From JABAQJ01 sp046327745 (GTDB lineage: Bacteria; Gemmatimonadota; Gemmatimonadetes; Gemmatimonadales; Gemmatimonadaceae), in NCBI GenBank assembly GCA_046327745.1, contig JAXLXV010000017.1, positions 1 to 64,000 of the forward strand: DNA of 64,000 bases. Direction: 5' to 3'. This document shows, piece by piece, positions 1 to 9,372 of this stretch (positions within the stretch are counted from its first letter, which is position 1; the number at the start of each line of letters is the position of its first letter). Under the pieces are notes generated by a model. It saw nothing but the letters and a program-made list of their open reading frames with translations. It made no database searches and was not told the origin of the DNA. The translations under genes were made by a program, and so were the position numbers.

Positions 1-1260
1 CATCGGCCCCGGCAGGTACAACTCTTCGGGCCAGTGGGCCAAGGTGTGTTCGGACATCAGCAAGTGTTTGTCCCGCACCAACTCGTCCATCAAGGGCATG
101 GCCGGCAGGTCATCTTTGACTTCCACGGGGCGAATGAAGCGCTGCGCGTGCGCCACCACTTCGTCGTCAAAGACCAGTTTCTCCAGCGAAAAGCAGTTGA
201 CGTAATCGAGCATGCCCGGCCCCGACACCGAGTTGATGCCGGCGAGCGCTGCCAGAAAAGCCCCCACACCGGTTTCCATGCCAGCCTGCGGATCATTGAA
301 CTTGGAATCCGAGAGCGCCATGTACGCCTGGCACGGCAGCTTCAGGAACTTGGCCACCTCCGCGTAGGCGCAGTACAGCTGCAACGCCTCGACCGCGGTC
401 ATCGGATTACTCATGAGCTGCATGTGGAACGAGGCCGGTGCCCCGCCGAACAGCACGGGCGTTCCTGGACGCACGCGCTGGGCGATCGTCAGCCCAGACA
501 ACACCTCCGCCGTGTGCAAGACCAGCGCACCGACCGTGGTGGCCGGTGAGATCATCCCCAGCAACAACACGGGCACGATCTCGATCGGAATGCCCCAATC
601 CGCACAGTCCATGAGATTGCAGATCGGATCCTCACCCCAGCGCAGTGGGGTGTTTGGACACACGGTGAAGATCGACATGGGCCGCGCCACCAGGTCGTCC
701 TTGCCCTGGCGGAACATGCTCATCACCTCGCCCATCCGCGGCACGCCCCACGCAGTGAAGGCACCGGACACGATCGGTCGCTTGGAATGCGCCATCACCA
801 GGTACAACCGCCATACGTCGGCGACGTCCTGGGGAATGTCCTTGGGAATGAACGCCGTGGAGAGATACGAGATGTTCTTCAGTCCGTTCGCCAGCTTCAC
901 ATACTCGACAAAATCGGCCGAGTTCGGGTCGCGGACCTGCTGCGTGCGTCGATCCAGAATGCGTAAGGCCGACGACGCCGGAACAAAATGCACGCGATTG
1001 CCACCGACGCTGGCGACGGGCTGGCCATCCCGGTCGTGCAGCGACACCGACGACGGCGATGTGTTGAGCGCCTGTTGCACAGTGTCCCTGGACATCCTCA
1101 CGCGATGCGTCTCGGGGTCCGCCGAAAGTCCGATGGACTCGAGCCGCTGTCGGGCATGCGGATCCTCGATCAACACACCCGTGCGCTCCAAGAGGGTCAT
1201 CGCCTCGTCAACGATTCGCTCAAGGAGGGGCGCTTCGAGCACCCGCATGGTGGCCCGCAT
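1..1260 (-). CDS. MttB-superfamily corrinoid methyltransferase (C-terminus cut off)
   Basis: The minus-strand frame is open from an ATG at 1258-1260 to the left edge, giving 420 residues; the family is usually about 480-500, so roughly the last 70 are outside the window. The protein has the trimethylamine/glycine-betaine methyltransferase layout: an N-terminal helical region (MTLLERTGVLIEDPHAR), a TIM-barrel core with VSGAFTAWGVPRM, FTVCPNTPLRWGEDP and LFGGAPASFHMQ, and a late GINSVSGPGMLDYVNC segment. Family members pass a methyl group from a quaternary or tertiary amine to a corrinoid protein. No in-frame TAG (pyrrolysine) is present in the visible part, so it looks like the non-pyrrolysine branch. 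No corrinoid protein gene is adjacent inside the window. Substrate unknown. A second ATG at 1246-1248 is an alternative start. Confidence 0.85.
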   Translation of the reverse strand, partial: MRATMRVLEAPLLERIVDEAMTLLERTGVLIEDPHARQRLESIGLSADPETHRVRMSRDTVQQALNTSPSSVSLHDRDGQPVASVGGNRVHFVPASSALRILDRRTQQVRDPNSADFVEYVKLANGLKNISYLSTAFIPKDIPQDVADVWRLYLVMAHSKRPIVSGAFTAWGVPRMGEVMSMFRQGKDDLVARPMSIFTVCPNTPLRWGEDPICNLMDCADWGIPIEIVPVLLLGMISPATTVGALVLHTAEVLSGLTIAQRVRPGTPVLFGGAPASFHMQLMSNPMTAVEALQLYCAYAEVAKFLKLPCQAYMALSDSKFNDPQAGMETGVGAFLAALAGINSVSGPGMLDYVNCFSLEKLVFDDEVVAHAQRFIRPVEVKDDLPAMPLMDELVRDKHLLMSEHTLAHWPEELYLPGPM

Positions 1261-1327
1261 GGGTTCGCCTAGGGAAGTGGGAGCGGCAGGATAGCACGCC
1301 TCATCGACGCGGGACAAGGCCAAACAC

Positions 1328-2008
1328 GTGCGGGAACAGGTGCATAACGCCCGCCGACGCTTGCGTCACGACGGCAATGGAGCAAGCGTATCCGTCCGCC
1401 CCTTTCTGAGGTCGCCGTTGCCCGCGCTTGATCGAGTGCTTGGACTGTACCTCTCGCTGACCTATGTGGTCGTCGTCGTCGCCTGCCATCACCTGTGGCG
1501 CCGCGGCCTCATCGGTTCGGCCGTCGCGCTCCTCCTCTCTCCGCTGGCCGTCTGGTACTTATGGGCCTATTCCGAGCAGCTCCCATCGTACGCTCGCGTC
1601 GTCGTGGACATCGACCTGATCCCGGTCACGTTGGCCATTCCCTTAGCCGCGCTCGCGTGGATCATGGTGGTGGCACCCGAACCCGATAGTCGCACGGGCA
1701 TTGTTCGCCGGGTCACCGACGTCGCGCGCCAGGTGGTGGGTCCCACACGGGCTCGCACCGTCATGTGGCTGCTGAGCGCGGCCGGGCTGGCGTGGTTCGG
1801 TTACGGATACCGCTCGTTGCCGAGCGCTTGCGCGTTCGATGGGACCGGCTCTTTGCCAGCGCTGTCGAGCGCCAATCTCAGGAAGGGTTTCCTGTGCGCC
1901 TCGACCGCGATGGGCCTGTGGCCACTGCTGGCGTTGGTAGTCATTGCCGTGGTCGTCGGAATCCAGCAGCGGCTAGCGACGGACCCCGCCATCGGTTCCG
2001 CGCAGTGA
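1328..2008 (+). CDS. Hypothetical multi-spanning membrane protein
   Basis: An open frame of 226 codons from a GTG. I do not recognise a family. Hydrophobic stretches suggest about four membrane segments (around LGLYLSLTYVVVVVACH, AVALLLSPLAVWYLW, PVTLAIPLAALAWIMVV and WPLLALVVIAVVVGI), with an Arg-rich start and a short polar tail. The first 25-30 residues are basic and low in hydrophobicity, so the true start may lie downstream. It precedes the desaturase gene by 71 nt on the same strand and is divergent from the methyltransferase. A competing minus-strand frame overlaps its 3' part but has no protein-like features. Confidence 0.5.
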   Translation: MREQVHNARRRLRHDGNGASVSVRPFLRSPLPALDRVLGLYLSLTYVVVVVACHHLWRRGLIGSAVALLLSPLAVWYLWAYSEQLPSYARVVVDIDLIPVTLAIPLAALAWIMVVAPEPDSRTGIVRRVTDVARQVVGPTRARTVMWLLSAAGLAWFGYGYRSLPSACAFDGTGSLPALSSANLRKGFLCASTAMGLWPLLALVVIAVVVGIQQRLATDPAIGSAQ

Positions 2009-2079
2009 TCAGCGGCCGGACCCGCTGGCACTGCGGATGCAGCATTGGCCTTCGAACACCTTTTGCCTAGGAGCAGGGC

Positions 2080-2994
2080 GTGCCTGATTGGATGCACAGC
2101 GTAGCAAACGCTTTCGAGCTGGCGATTGGCTGGATCTTCAGCCCCAGTTGGCTGCCGCCGAAGGACTTCCAGTTCCTTCGCTGGCTGGTCGTGCCGGGAT
2201 ATGGCTACGGATTTCTGCTGATCGGCTTCGCCTTGGCCGAGTTCCTGTTGCCGGCGCAGAAGCGACCATGGAATCGCGCTACCCTGCTGAGTTCGACGTA
2301 TCTGCTGCTGGCCGGAAAGATGGGTGTTTACACGCTGTTGGTGACGCCGCTCATTCGGAAAGGTTGGCTGGTGGCCGGCCTCCCATCGCTCCACCTAGAC
2401 CAGACGATGCCGCTGGCGTTGTACATGCCGCTCACCATCCTGGTGGCGACCTTTACGGCGTACTGGTCGCATCGCCTCATGCATCGTATTCCGATCCTCT
2501 GGAACTTCCACAAGGTCCACCACGCGACCACGAATCTGAGTTTTAGCTCTGTGTTCCAGATGCATGTGCTGGAGTACTTCGTGCACACGCCGTTGCACTT
2601 GACGGCTGTCCTGTTCCTAGGAACGGACCTGGTCGCACCATTCGGCGTGATCTTCATGGCCGTCGATTTCCTGGCGCACGCTAACATCCGCATCGACCTT
2701 GGCCGATTGACGTACGTGCTCTGCACCCCGCAGGCGCACCGCGTCCACCATTCCGTAGATCCGCGCCATTACGACACCAACTTCGGCAACACCTTCATGC
2801 TGTGGGATCATGTCTTTGGCACCTTCCATTACGACCCCAAGGCGATGCCGGAGGCGTATGGCGTGACCGAGGATTTGCCCCTGAGTTTCGTGAAACAACA
2901 GGTGCTGCCCGTGGTGGCAGCCGCCAAGACCATCGGCTCGGGCGTCGGACGCTTCTTCGGCCGCCGTCAGGATGCCGTTGAGGCTGGCGACTAG
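2080..2994 (+). CDS. Sterol desaturase / fatty acid hydroxylase family membrane di-iron enzyme
   Basis: Integral-membrane O2-dependent di-iron enzyme of the fatty acid hydroxylase superfamily, 304 aa. The metal-binding His clusters are visible: HRLMH at residues 131-135, HKVHH at 144-148, a further His at about 200 (FLAHANIRID) and HRVHH at 220-224. Several hydrophobic helices precede and separate them. Start is GTG at 2080 with an AGGAG element about 7 nt upstream. Members hydroxylate or desaturate sterols, fatty acids or carotenoids; the substrate cannot be told from sequence. The gene converges on the TonB receptor gene, with a strong hairpin between them. C-terminus is basic (GRFFGRRQ). 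Confidence 0.9.
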   Translation: MPDWMHSVANAFELAIGWIFSPSWLPPKDFQFLRWLVVPGYGYGFLLIGFALAEFLLPAQKRPWNRATLLSSTYLLLAGKMGVYTLLVTPLIRKGWLVAGLPSLHLDQTMPLALYMPLTILVATFTAYWSHRLMHRIPILWNFHKVHHATTNLSFSSVFQMHVLEYFVHTPLHLTAVLFLGTDLVAPFGVIFMAVDFLAHANIRIDLGRLTYVLCTPQAHRVHHSVDPRHYDTNFGNTFMLWDHVFGTFHYDPKAMPEAYGVTEDLPLSFVKQQVLPVVAAAKTIGSGVGRFFGRRQDAVEAGD

Positions 2995-3135
2995 TCTTCC
3001 GCGTAGCCGTGCGAACGAATAGCCGAACGAGCTGAGTCCGATCTACCGCTGACGCCTAGAGCCACTGACGGGCCGGTACGGGAGTCATTCGTCACCAGCG
3101 CACGAAGGCAGCCGCAACCGAACCGCAGGACATAC

Positions 3136-3165
3136 AAAGGGCCCCGGATTTCTCCGGGGCCCTTT
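3136..3165. terminator. Bidirectional Rho-independent terminator
   Basis: A perfect 13-bp inverted repeat (AAAGGGCCCCGGA / TCCGGGGCCCTTT) with a 4-nt TTTC loop. The A-rich 5' flank and T-rich 3' flank are part of the stem, so it can work in either direction. It sits between the convergent desaturase gene (ends 2994) and TonB receptor gene (ends 3187). Confidence 0.85.
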
Positions 3166-3186
3166 GACTCTTCTGGTCGCGATGGA

Positions 3187-6100
3187 CTAGAAGCTGTACC
3201 GCACGGAAAGCTGCGTCCTCCAGTAGTTGGAGGCGAAGTTACCGACGCTGTACTCGTGCAGGTTGGTGTTGAACTGCACGATGTTCACCGCCGTGCGCGG
3301 ATCGGTGGTCGTCTGGCCGACGTGCGTCAGGATCGGCACGTTGCTGTTGGCACCGGAGTTGGCTTCCGTGACCTTCTGCTGGCCCCAGTTCTTGTTCAGC
3401 AGGTTCCCGAAGTTGAAGACGTCGAACTGGACCGAGAAACGCTGACCCGCGAGTGTTGGAATGCTCTGGCGAATCGCGAGATCCATCTGGTTCGTAAACG
3501 GCTGCTTGCAGATGTTGCGCTTCAGGATTTGCCCGCGATAGCGGCTGAGGCAGTCGGAGTTCTGGATGAACTTCTCGAACGCATCGGCTTGGGCCTGCGC
3601 GGTGACCGCCGTTGCACCGGTTCCAATCGTTCGGAACTGGATTTCATTGCCGTCGTTGGCATTCCTCGGCACGTACAACAAGTCATTTCCGTTGCGGCCG
3701 TCGCCGTTCAAGTCACCCGACGTGCTGGACGCGCCGGCGTAGACGTAGTCATGCGGCGTACCAGAGAATCCCTGGTAGAACAGCGAGAAGTCCGTCCCCC
3801 AGCCGCGCTTCCATTCCCACGTATACGTCCCGTTGGCGGACAACTTGTGGGTCTGGTCGAACAGCGAAATGCCAAGGAGTGGATCCTCTTGGGCGGTGGA
3901 CAACGTGCGCCCGAACTGCCAGTTCGAAATGTGTGTGGACGACGTGAAGCTCTGCACGTCGCGTGAACGGGCGTACGTGTACGCCACGCCACCTTCCCAG
4001 TGATTCGAGAAGCGCTTGCGCAGCTGCGGCGTGAAGCTCCAGGAGAAGTCCTTGTTCTGGTTCTCGATGTCGATCGCCGTGCTGAAGCGCGCCGTGCCGC
4101 CGTTGGCAATCACCTTGTCTGGCACCACGGTCACCGGTGACCCCGTCAGGCTGATGCTCGAGGCGTAGACCGTGCGGCCATAGCGATCGACCATTTGCGG
4201 GCCCTTCAGGTTCCGGTTCACGAAGAAGAACTGGTTCAGGTTCTTCGAGAACAACGCGTCGAAGGAAAGGACGACGTCATTCTTGAGCTGCCGGTCGTAG
4301 CCTAACGCCAAGCGCATCGGCTGCGGGAACTTGAGGCTCTTGTCCAGGAAGTTCACGTCGCCGATGGGCGCGGTGCCTTTCCCGTCCCGGCAGACGTTGA
4401 TGTTGGCGATGTTCAACGTGAACGCGGGCGCCGGAGAGGTACTGCCCGACGTGTTGCAATTCAGGAAGGTGATGATGTTCCCGGAGTTCACGTAGGCGTT
4501 CTCCAACCACACGTACGGCGGCGTCCCGACGAACAGGCCCGCGCCACCGCGCAGCTGGTTCTTCTGGTCACCCGTGATGTCCCAGTTGAAGCCGATACGC
4601 GGCGAGAACTGCACCGAATTGCGCGGAATGTCATCCGTGCGGCGGCCATAGGCACTGTCGATCGCCGCGTTGTACGGCAGGTCGGTGAGGAACTTGGAGT
4701 AGTCGAGGCGGACGCCCATGGTGATGGCCAGGCGTGGCGAGTACTGCCACTGGTCCTGCGCGTACCACGCGCTCTGGAGGGCATCGAAATACACGTTGCC
4801 CCCCTGGCTCAGGATCAGCGCCTTGCGGAACGAGTTGGCATTGCCGGCTGCCAGCGAGTCCAGCCCGCGGAACGACCAGACGCCAAAGGAGGACTGCGTG
4901 AACAGGTTCCGCAACTTCACCACCTCGTTCCGCGTGCCGATCACAAACGAGTGATTGCCGCGTGGGATCGTGAAGTTATCCGTCAGCTCGTACGTCTTGG
5001 TGTCCAGCTCATTGCCTTGTGAGAACTGATCCGACCCGCCGAGAATGGTCGCGTTGTTGCCGACGACCGCGCCATTCTTGTCCACCTGCGTCAGGGACGA
5101 CACGGTGATCTGCGGGAACGACGTCTTCGGATTCCGCCGATCGGCGACCTGGTTGTAGCCCAGGAACATCTCGTTGAACGTGCCGTTCTTGAAGTTCGAG
5201 TAGATCTGCACCACCGGCGCGTGCTTGGTGGAGCTGAAGTCGTGCAGGTTCGCGGTGTAGACAGCGCGCGTCGAGTTTCGCGCATTCTGGGCCCGCAGCA
5301 ACTCGGCGTGGCCATAGTTGTACCGCAGCACGACACGCGTTTGGTCGCTCAACTTCCAGTCGAGGCGACCGAAGAAGTTCGTCAGCGGATTTGGAATCTC
5401 GGTCGCTCCGGCACTGCCCAGCGCCTGCTCACCCAGCGTGCCCATGATCTGGTTGAAGCGGGCGATGTCGGCGTCGCGAATCGGGAACGCGATGGCCGCC
5501 GACGAGGCCTGGCCCTGGAAGGGTCCGGACAAAGGCGAGTGCTCTTGCTGGAACTCCGGCACCACAAAGAAGTGCAACTTGTCCTTGATAATCGGACCGC
5601 CTAACGAAAATCCGTAGGTCGTGCGATCGAACGAGGTGGCCCGCAGCACCGGCACGTCGCGACCATAGTCCTGGTTGCGGTACGCGTAGAAGGCGGAACC
5701 CTGCAGCTGGTTCGTGCCGCTCTTGGTGACGGCGTTCAACAGGAGGCCGCCGAAGTTGCCCTGTCGCACGTCGAACGGCGCCAGCAGCACCTGAAACTCC
5801 TTCACCGCCTCGAGCGAGACCGACTTCGAGTTCGCCTGCGCGCCCGGCTGGCCGGTGGATCCCAGGCCAAAGACGTCGCGCTCCGTAGCGCCGTCGATCT
5901 GCACGTTGTTCATACGGTTCGACATGCCGCCGCCGGAATACCCGGGGCCGGACGCCGACGCCTGCGGGACCAGCTTGATGAAGTCCACCAGGTTGCGAGA
6001 CAGCGTGGGAATCCGCTGGATCGCCGTATCGGTCACCACCGTCTTCACACTCGTGTTCGACGCGGTGAACGTCTCGCCACTGGTGGTCGACGCAGTAATC

Positions 6101-6477
6101 TGCACGCCCTGCAATTCCGCCGCGCGCTGCGACATCACGAAGTCCAGCTTCAACACCTGGCTCAGCGGCACATACTGGTTGGCGCGGGTCTGTGGCTCAA
6201 AACCGATCCGCCGCGCCGAGACCTCATAGGGCCCGCCGACTTCCAGACCGGGTACCAGGTACCGCCCGTTCTCGCGCGTGAGCGCGCCGGCAGAGGCACC
6301 CGAGGCGCGGTTGGTCACGCGAATCTGCACGTTGGCAAGCGGTTGCCCATCCTCGCCAGTTACAACACCGCCCACGGCGCCAGTGGTCACGCCTTGCGCG
6401 GTCACCGCTCGTGGAAGGAATGCGGCCACGGCCCAAACCAGCGCCGCGCCGCCAAGTACAACACGAGAAAGTTTCAT
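3187..6477 (-). CDS. TonB-dependent outer-membrane receptor with carboxypeptidase-regulatory N-domain
   Basis: 1096 aa. Start chosen at the ATG at 6475-6477, which begins a clear signal peptide (MKLSRVVLGGAALVWAVAA... cleaved near TAQ-G). Residues about 28-110 form a CarboxypepD_reg/CNA-B-like beta-sandwich (GGVVTGEDGQPLANVQIRV), as in SusC/OmpA-related receptors of Bacteroidota and Gemmatimonadota. A plug domain follows (DFIKLVPQASASGPGYSGG) and then a long beta-barrel ending in the typical aromatic C-terminus (QLSVRYSF). An upstream in-frame start would add 32 residues before the signal peptide and is unlikely. No SusD-like partner is adjacent. Ligand is unknown; candidates are oligopeptides or siderophores, since the genes upstream handle peptides or amides. 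The 3' end is served by the hairpin at 3136-3165. Confidence 0.93.
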   Translation of the reverse strand: MKLSRVVLGGAALVWAVAAFLPRAVTAQGVTTGAVGGVVTGEDGQPLANVQIRVTNRASGASAGALTRENGRYLVPGLEVGGPYEVSARRIGFEPQTRANQYVPLSQVLKLDFVMSQRAAELQGVQITASTTSGETFTASNTSVKTVVTDTAIQRIPTLSRNLVDFIKLVPQASASGPGYSGGGMSNRMNNVQIDGATERDVFGLGSTGQPGAQANSKSVSLEAVKEFQVLLAPFDVRQGNFGGLLLNAVTKSGTNQLQGSAFYAYRNQDYGRDVPVLRATSFDRTTYGFSLGGPIIKDKLHFFVVPEFQQEHSPLSGPFQGQASSAAIAFPIRDADIARFNQIMGTLGEQALGSAGATEIPNPLTNFFGRLDWKLSDQTRVVLRYNYGHAELLRAQNARNSTRAVYTANLHDFSSTKHAPVVQIYSNFKNGTFNEMFLGYNQVADRRNPKTSFPQITVSSLTQVDKNGAVVGNNATILGGSDQFSQGNELDTKTYELTDNFTIPRGNHSFVIGTRNEVVKLRNLFTQSSFGVWSFRGLDSLAAGNANSFRKALILSQGGNVYFDALQSAWYAQDQWQYSPRLAITMGVRLDYSKFLTDLPYNAAIDSAYGRRTDDIPRNSVQFSPRIGFNWDITGDQKNQLRGGAGLFVGTPPYVWLENAYVNSGNIITFLNCNTSGSTSPAPAFTLNIANINVCRDGKGTAPIGDVNFLDKSLKFPQPMRLALGYDRQLKNDVVLSFDALFSKNLNQFFFVNRNLKGPQMVDRYGRTVYASSISLTGSPVTVVPDKVIANGGTARFSTAIDIENQNKDFSWSFTPQLRKRFSNHWEGGVAYTYARSRDVQSFTSSTHISNWQFGRTLSTAQEDPLLGISLFDQTHKLSANGTYTWEWKRGWGTDFSLFYQGFSGTPHDYVYAGASSTSGDLNGDGRNGNDLLYVPRNANDGNEIQFRTIGTGATAVTAQAQADAFEKFIQNSDCLSRYRGQILKRNICKQPFTNQMDLAIRQSIPTLAGQRFSVQFDVFNFGNLLNKNWGQQKVTEANSGANSNVPILTHVGQTTTDPRTAVNIVQFNTNLHEYSVGNFASNYWRTQLSVRYSF

Positions 6478-6799
6478 AGGCCAATCCGAAGGGGGAAAGT
6501 GCGTGATCCCGCGCACGAAAAATCGGGCGCGCGGGCGCGTGAAAAAGGTGCCGGAATCGGGGAGAGGGGTCAAGCGACTTGACGGCGCCGTGCATCGTGC
6601 GGTCGTCGCGTCCGTGCATCACTCGCAGCGACAGGCACGTCCCCATCGATAACTATGCGCGATTGCGCGCATGCACCGCTTCGGTAAAGCTGTCGTCACA
6701 ACGCAATGCTGCGCATTCCCTCGCCCGATGTCGCCGCGGCGGAATCAGCGAGCCGCGCTCCGAACGACTACGACGCCCGTCCTCGCGCGTTCTTCGCCT
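6478..6799. other. Intergenic region upstream of the TonB receptor gene
   Basis: About 320 bp between the end of the creatininase-type gene and the receptor start, both on the minus strand. I see no coding signal, no convincing hairpin and no strong -35/-10 pair. It presumably carries the receptor promoter and leader. Confidence 0.5.
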
Positions 6800-7567
6800 C
6801 TAATCGAACATCTCGCGGGGATCGATCGCCGAAAGTTCGACAAACAGCGACGCCAAACGGTCGCATACGGCCTCAAGGTACCGTGCCCCCTTCTCTGCCG
6901 ATGCAAACTTGGGGTCACCCACCCCCGTGTCCTGGGTGACCTTCGTCCACGGACGCGGCGCCCACGCCCAGCCCTCCCGGAACGCCTGAATCCGCGGCGC
7001 TTTCGCCTGTCCGTCGCCGGCCTCCGCTAACGGAGCGACAAGGTGCGGGGCGATGTGCTGCACGACGCTCGTCTCCAGCTCCCCTGCGTGATCGCCGGGG
7101 ATCTGGAAGTATTCGGCCGCTGGTACACAGGTGTACCAATTGACGGCGCAGAGAAATAGCGAAGTCGCCGGCTGGAGTTCGCGGATCATCTGGCGGAAAT
7201 CATTGCCGCCATGGCCGTTCAGGATCAGCAAGCTGCGCACGTCGTGCGGCTCGAGCGACAGCGCCACGTCACGCAGCAGGGCGGCCTGCGTCGACGGATT
7301 CATGTTGATGCAGAACGGGATGTCGCGCTGTCCCGTCTGGACGCCGAACGGCATGGTGGGGAGGACGGCACAACGCGCACCAAGGTTCCACGCTCGCCGC
7401 GCACTTTCCTCGGCGATCCAGGTGGACTCTATCGTATCGGTCGCGTAGGGGAGATGGGTGTTGTGCGCTTCGGTCGCTCCCCACGGCAGGATGGCCGTGT
7501 CGTACCGGATGGCGCGCACCGTCGGCCACCGGGATTCGCCCAACATCCAGGGACGCGGCAGCGACAT
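6800..7567 (-). CDS. Creatininase-family amidohydrolase
   Basis: 255 aa, the usual length for the creatininase/MftE family of metal-dependent amidohydrolases. Signature segments: ILPWGATEAHNTHLPYATD near residue 26-45 (Glu and His metal ligands plus Asp), LILNGHGGND near 115 and GDHAGELETS near 160. Members cleave creatinine, formamidopyrimidines or modified peptides (MftE, in mycofactocin maturation). No mycofactocin genes are visible here. It lies 5 nt downstream of an APC permease gene and is almost certainly co-transcribed with it, which suggests uptake plus hydrolysis of an amide-containing nitrogen compound. Confidence 0.88.
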   Translation of the reverse strand: MSLPRPWMLGESRWPTVRAIRYDTAILPWGATEAHNTHLPYATDTIESTWIAEESARRAWNLGARCAVLPTMPFGVQTGQRDIPFCINMNPSTQAALLRDVALSLEPHDVRSLLILNGHGGNDFRQMIRELQPATSLFLCAVNWYTCVPAAEYFQIPGDHAGELETSVVQHIAPHLVAPLAEAGDGQAKAPRIQAFREGWAWAPRPWTKVTQDTGVGDPKFASAEKGARYLEAVCDRLASLFVELSAIDPREMFD

Positions 7568-7572
7568 GATGC

Positions 7573-8955
7573 CTAACGCGAACGCTTGCCGACGGTCAGG
7601 TGATAGACCGGAATCCCGGCCAGGATCACCGCAAAAATCCCGATCGCCCAGTTTCGCGTCGACGGATCGATCACCTGGTTAACGAGCAGGTACACGACCG
7701 ACAGCAGGAAGATAGCTGGGACCACGGGATAGCCTAACGCCCGGAATTTCGGCACGTACCCGGGTCGAGCGCGCAATCGGTAGATCGCGCCGACGCCGCC
7801 AGCATAGAACGGCAGCATGGCAATGACGAAGGTGTCCGCCAGTTTCTCGAACGTGTTCATGAGGACGAACACCAGCCCCAGGATGGCGACCAGGATGATG
7901 GCGACGTACGGGGTCTGATACTTGGGGTGGACGGCGGCGACCTTGTTGAAGAGCAATCCATCGCCGGCCATCGCAAAGAGTACCCGCGGCGACGTCAGGA
8001 GCACCGTGCCTAACGTCCCGAAGGTCGACAACATCACCGTGGCGGAGACGAACACAACGCCCGGGCGCCCCATGAGCAGTTCCGCCACGTCGGCGGCTAC
8101 CAGCTTGGACGTCCGCATCTGGTCCACCGACAGCATCGTGAGATACGCGACATTCGTCAGCAAGTAGATCGCGATCACGGCGAGCGTGCCGCCGACCAAG
8201 GCGCGGGGCAAGTTCTTCTCCGGGTTCGTCACTTCCCCGCCGATGTAACTGAGATCTCCCCAGCCGTCGTAGGCCCAGAGCACCGAAACCAACGCCAATC
8301 CATAGGCGCCGCCTGAAATCGGCGTCGCCGGCACTGGCGTGGAGAAGTGCCCGCCGGTACTCGGCAGTCCCACCGCCAGCGCCAGCACGATGATAAACGC
8401 CAACCCGCCAAACTTCGCCAGCGTCGTTAGGTTGGTGACCACTGTGGCGGACCGCACGCCCACAATGTTGTACAACGCCGTCACAGCGATCGCGACCGCC
8501 GCGAGGTAGTGCGAGTAGCGATCGAACGGCGCCACGCGCGGATCGAAGCCGAGCACGCGAAGAAAGTATTCAGCAAACGTGATGGCAATCGCGCCGAGTG
8601 CCGCGGCGCGGACAATGGTGAGCTGGGACCAGCCGAAGAGGAACGCCGGCAGACGTCCCCACCCGTCGCGCAGAAAGGCGTAAAAGCCGCCCGTCGCGGG
8701 GATTTCCGCGGCGACTTCCGCCAGCGTCAACGCGCCGCACAGTGCCACCACGCCCCCAAGCACCCAAATGACCAGCAGGGGCGTTGGGTCCGGAACGCGA
8801 TCGGCGATGCCGGCCGGGGTTCGAAAAATCCCTGAGCCGATCGTGGAGCCAACCACGACGGCGATCGCACTCCAGAGCCCGATGCGCCGCGGCAGCGCGC
8901 CGGGGAGATTTGCGCCCTCTTGGTGGGCGGCAGATGCGGATGCGTTATCGCTCAT
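7573..8955 (-). CDS. APC-superfamily amino acid permease
   Basis: 460 aa with about 12 hydrophobic segments. The first helix carries the APC signature VVVGSTIGSGIFRTPAGIA, followed by GGVVALCGALTLAEVAAEIPATGGFYAFLR. The N-terminus is cytosolic and polar. It is the first gene of a two-gene unit with the creatininase-type hydrolase. Its TAG stop lies inside a copy of the dispersed CGTTAGGC octamer. A second, clearly related APC permease occurs at 12048-13415. Substrate is probably an amino acid or a related amide, not resolvable from sequence. Confidence 0.9.
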   Translation of the reverse strand: MSDNASASAAHQEGANLPGALPRRIGLWSAIAVVVGSTIGSGIFRTPAGIADRVPDPTPLLVIWVLGGVVALCGALTLAEVAAEIPATGGFYAFLRDGWGRLPAFLFGWSQLTIVRAAALGAIAITFAEYFLRVLGFDPRVAPFDRYSHYLAAVAIAVTALYNIVGVRSATVVTNLTTLAKFGGLAFIIVLALAVGLPSTGGHFSTPVPATPISGGAYGLALVSVLWAYDGWGDLSYIGGEVTNPEKNLPRALVGGTLAVIAIYLLTNVAYLTMLSVDQMRTSKLVAADVAELLMGRPGVVFVSATVMLSTFGTLGTVLLTSPRVLFAMAGDGLLFNKVAAVHPKYQTPYVAIILVAILGLVFVLMNTFEKLADTFVIAMLPFYAGGVGAIYRLRARPGYVPKFRALGYPVVPAIFLLSVVYLLVNQVIDPSTRNWAIGIFAVILAGIPVYHLTVGKRSR

Positions 8956-9126
8956 ACGCTATGGTAGGGAAAGGACTTGCGCCCGGCTAGATGTCCGACC
9001 GGCATGCCCGGTGGCACTTCCCGAGGGTCGGAAGCGCAATTTGCCGAGGGTTTCGCCGCTGCTCCCCGGTGCATTGATTTGATCGCCGCAAGACGCTCGA
9101 CTCCCTGACACCCCGGACCACACATC

Positions 9127-9372
9127 TTGTCCACGCTGTTCTGGCCTGCCGCTCTGCTGTGTGTCGTCGCGCAGGCGATGGTGCTGCGCTCACTCCTGCT
9201 CGGACGAACACCGGGCGCTTCGAAGACCACGGCTGGTCGCGCACGGGAAGTTGCGTGGGTCATCCTGCCGGCCCTGATCTTGGGCTACACCCTGTTTGCC
9301 AGCTGGCGGGCCGTGCGTCACGGGCCTAACGAGTCGGTGACCGGTGTTCCCGTGGTGGAGGCAACCCAATGA
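9127..9372 (+). CDS. Small two-helix membrane protein of the heme A operon
   Basis: 81 aa from a TTG start. Two predicted helices (LFWPAALLCVVAQAMVLRSLLL and EVAWVILPALILGYTLFASW) flank a basic loop, with a polar C-tail. The stop overlaps the ctaA start by 4 nt, indicating translational coupling. I do not recognise a family; the two-helix plan resembles the membrane part of cytochrome oxidase accessory or subunit-II-like proteins, but no copper ligands are seen. Start codon uncertain. Confidence 0.6.
   Translation: MSTLFWPAALLCVVAQAMVLRSLLLGRTPGASKTTAGRAREVAWVILPALILGYTLFASWRAVRHGPNESVTGVPVVEATQ

Noticed and set aside
413..1294. Plus-strand frames over the first 1.3 kb
   Set aside because: They are the antisense of the clear MttB-superfamily gene and lack protein-like features.
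1801..2394. A 197-codon minus-strand frame
   Set aside because: Low-complexity Gln/Arg-rich, and covers the desaturase gene and the end of the membrane-protein gene.
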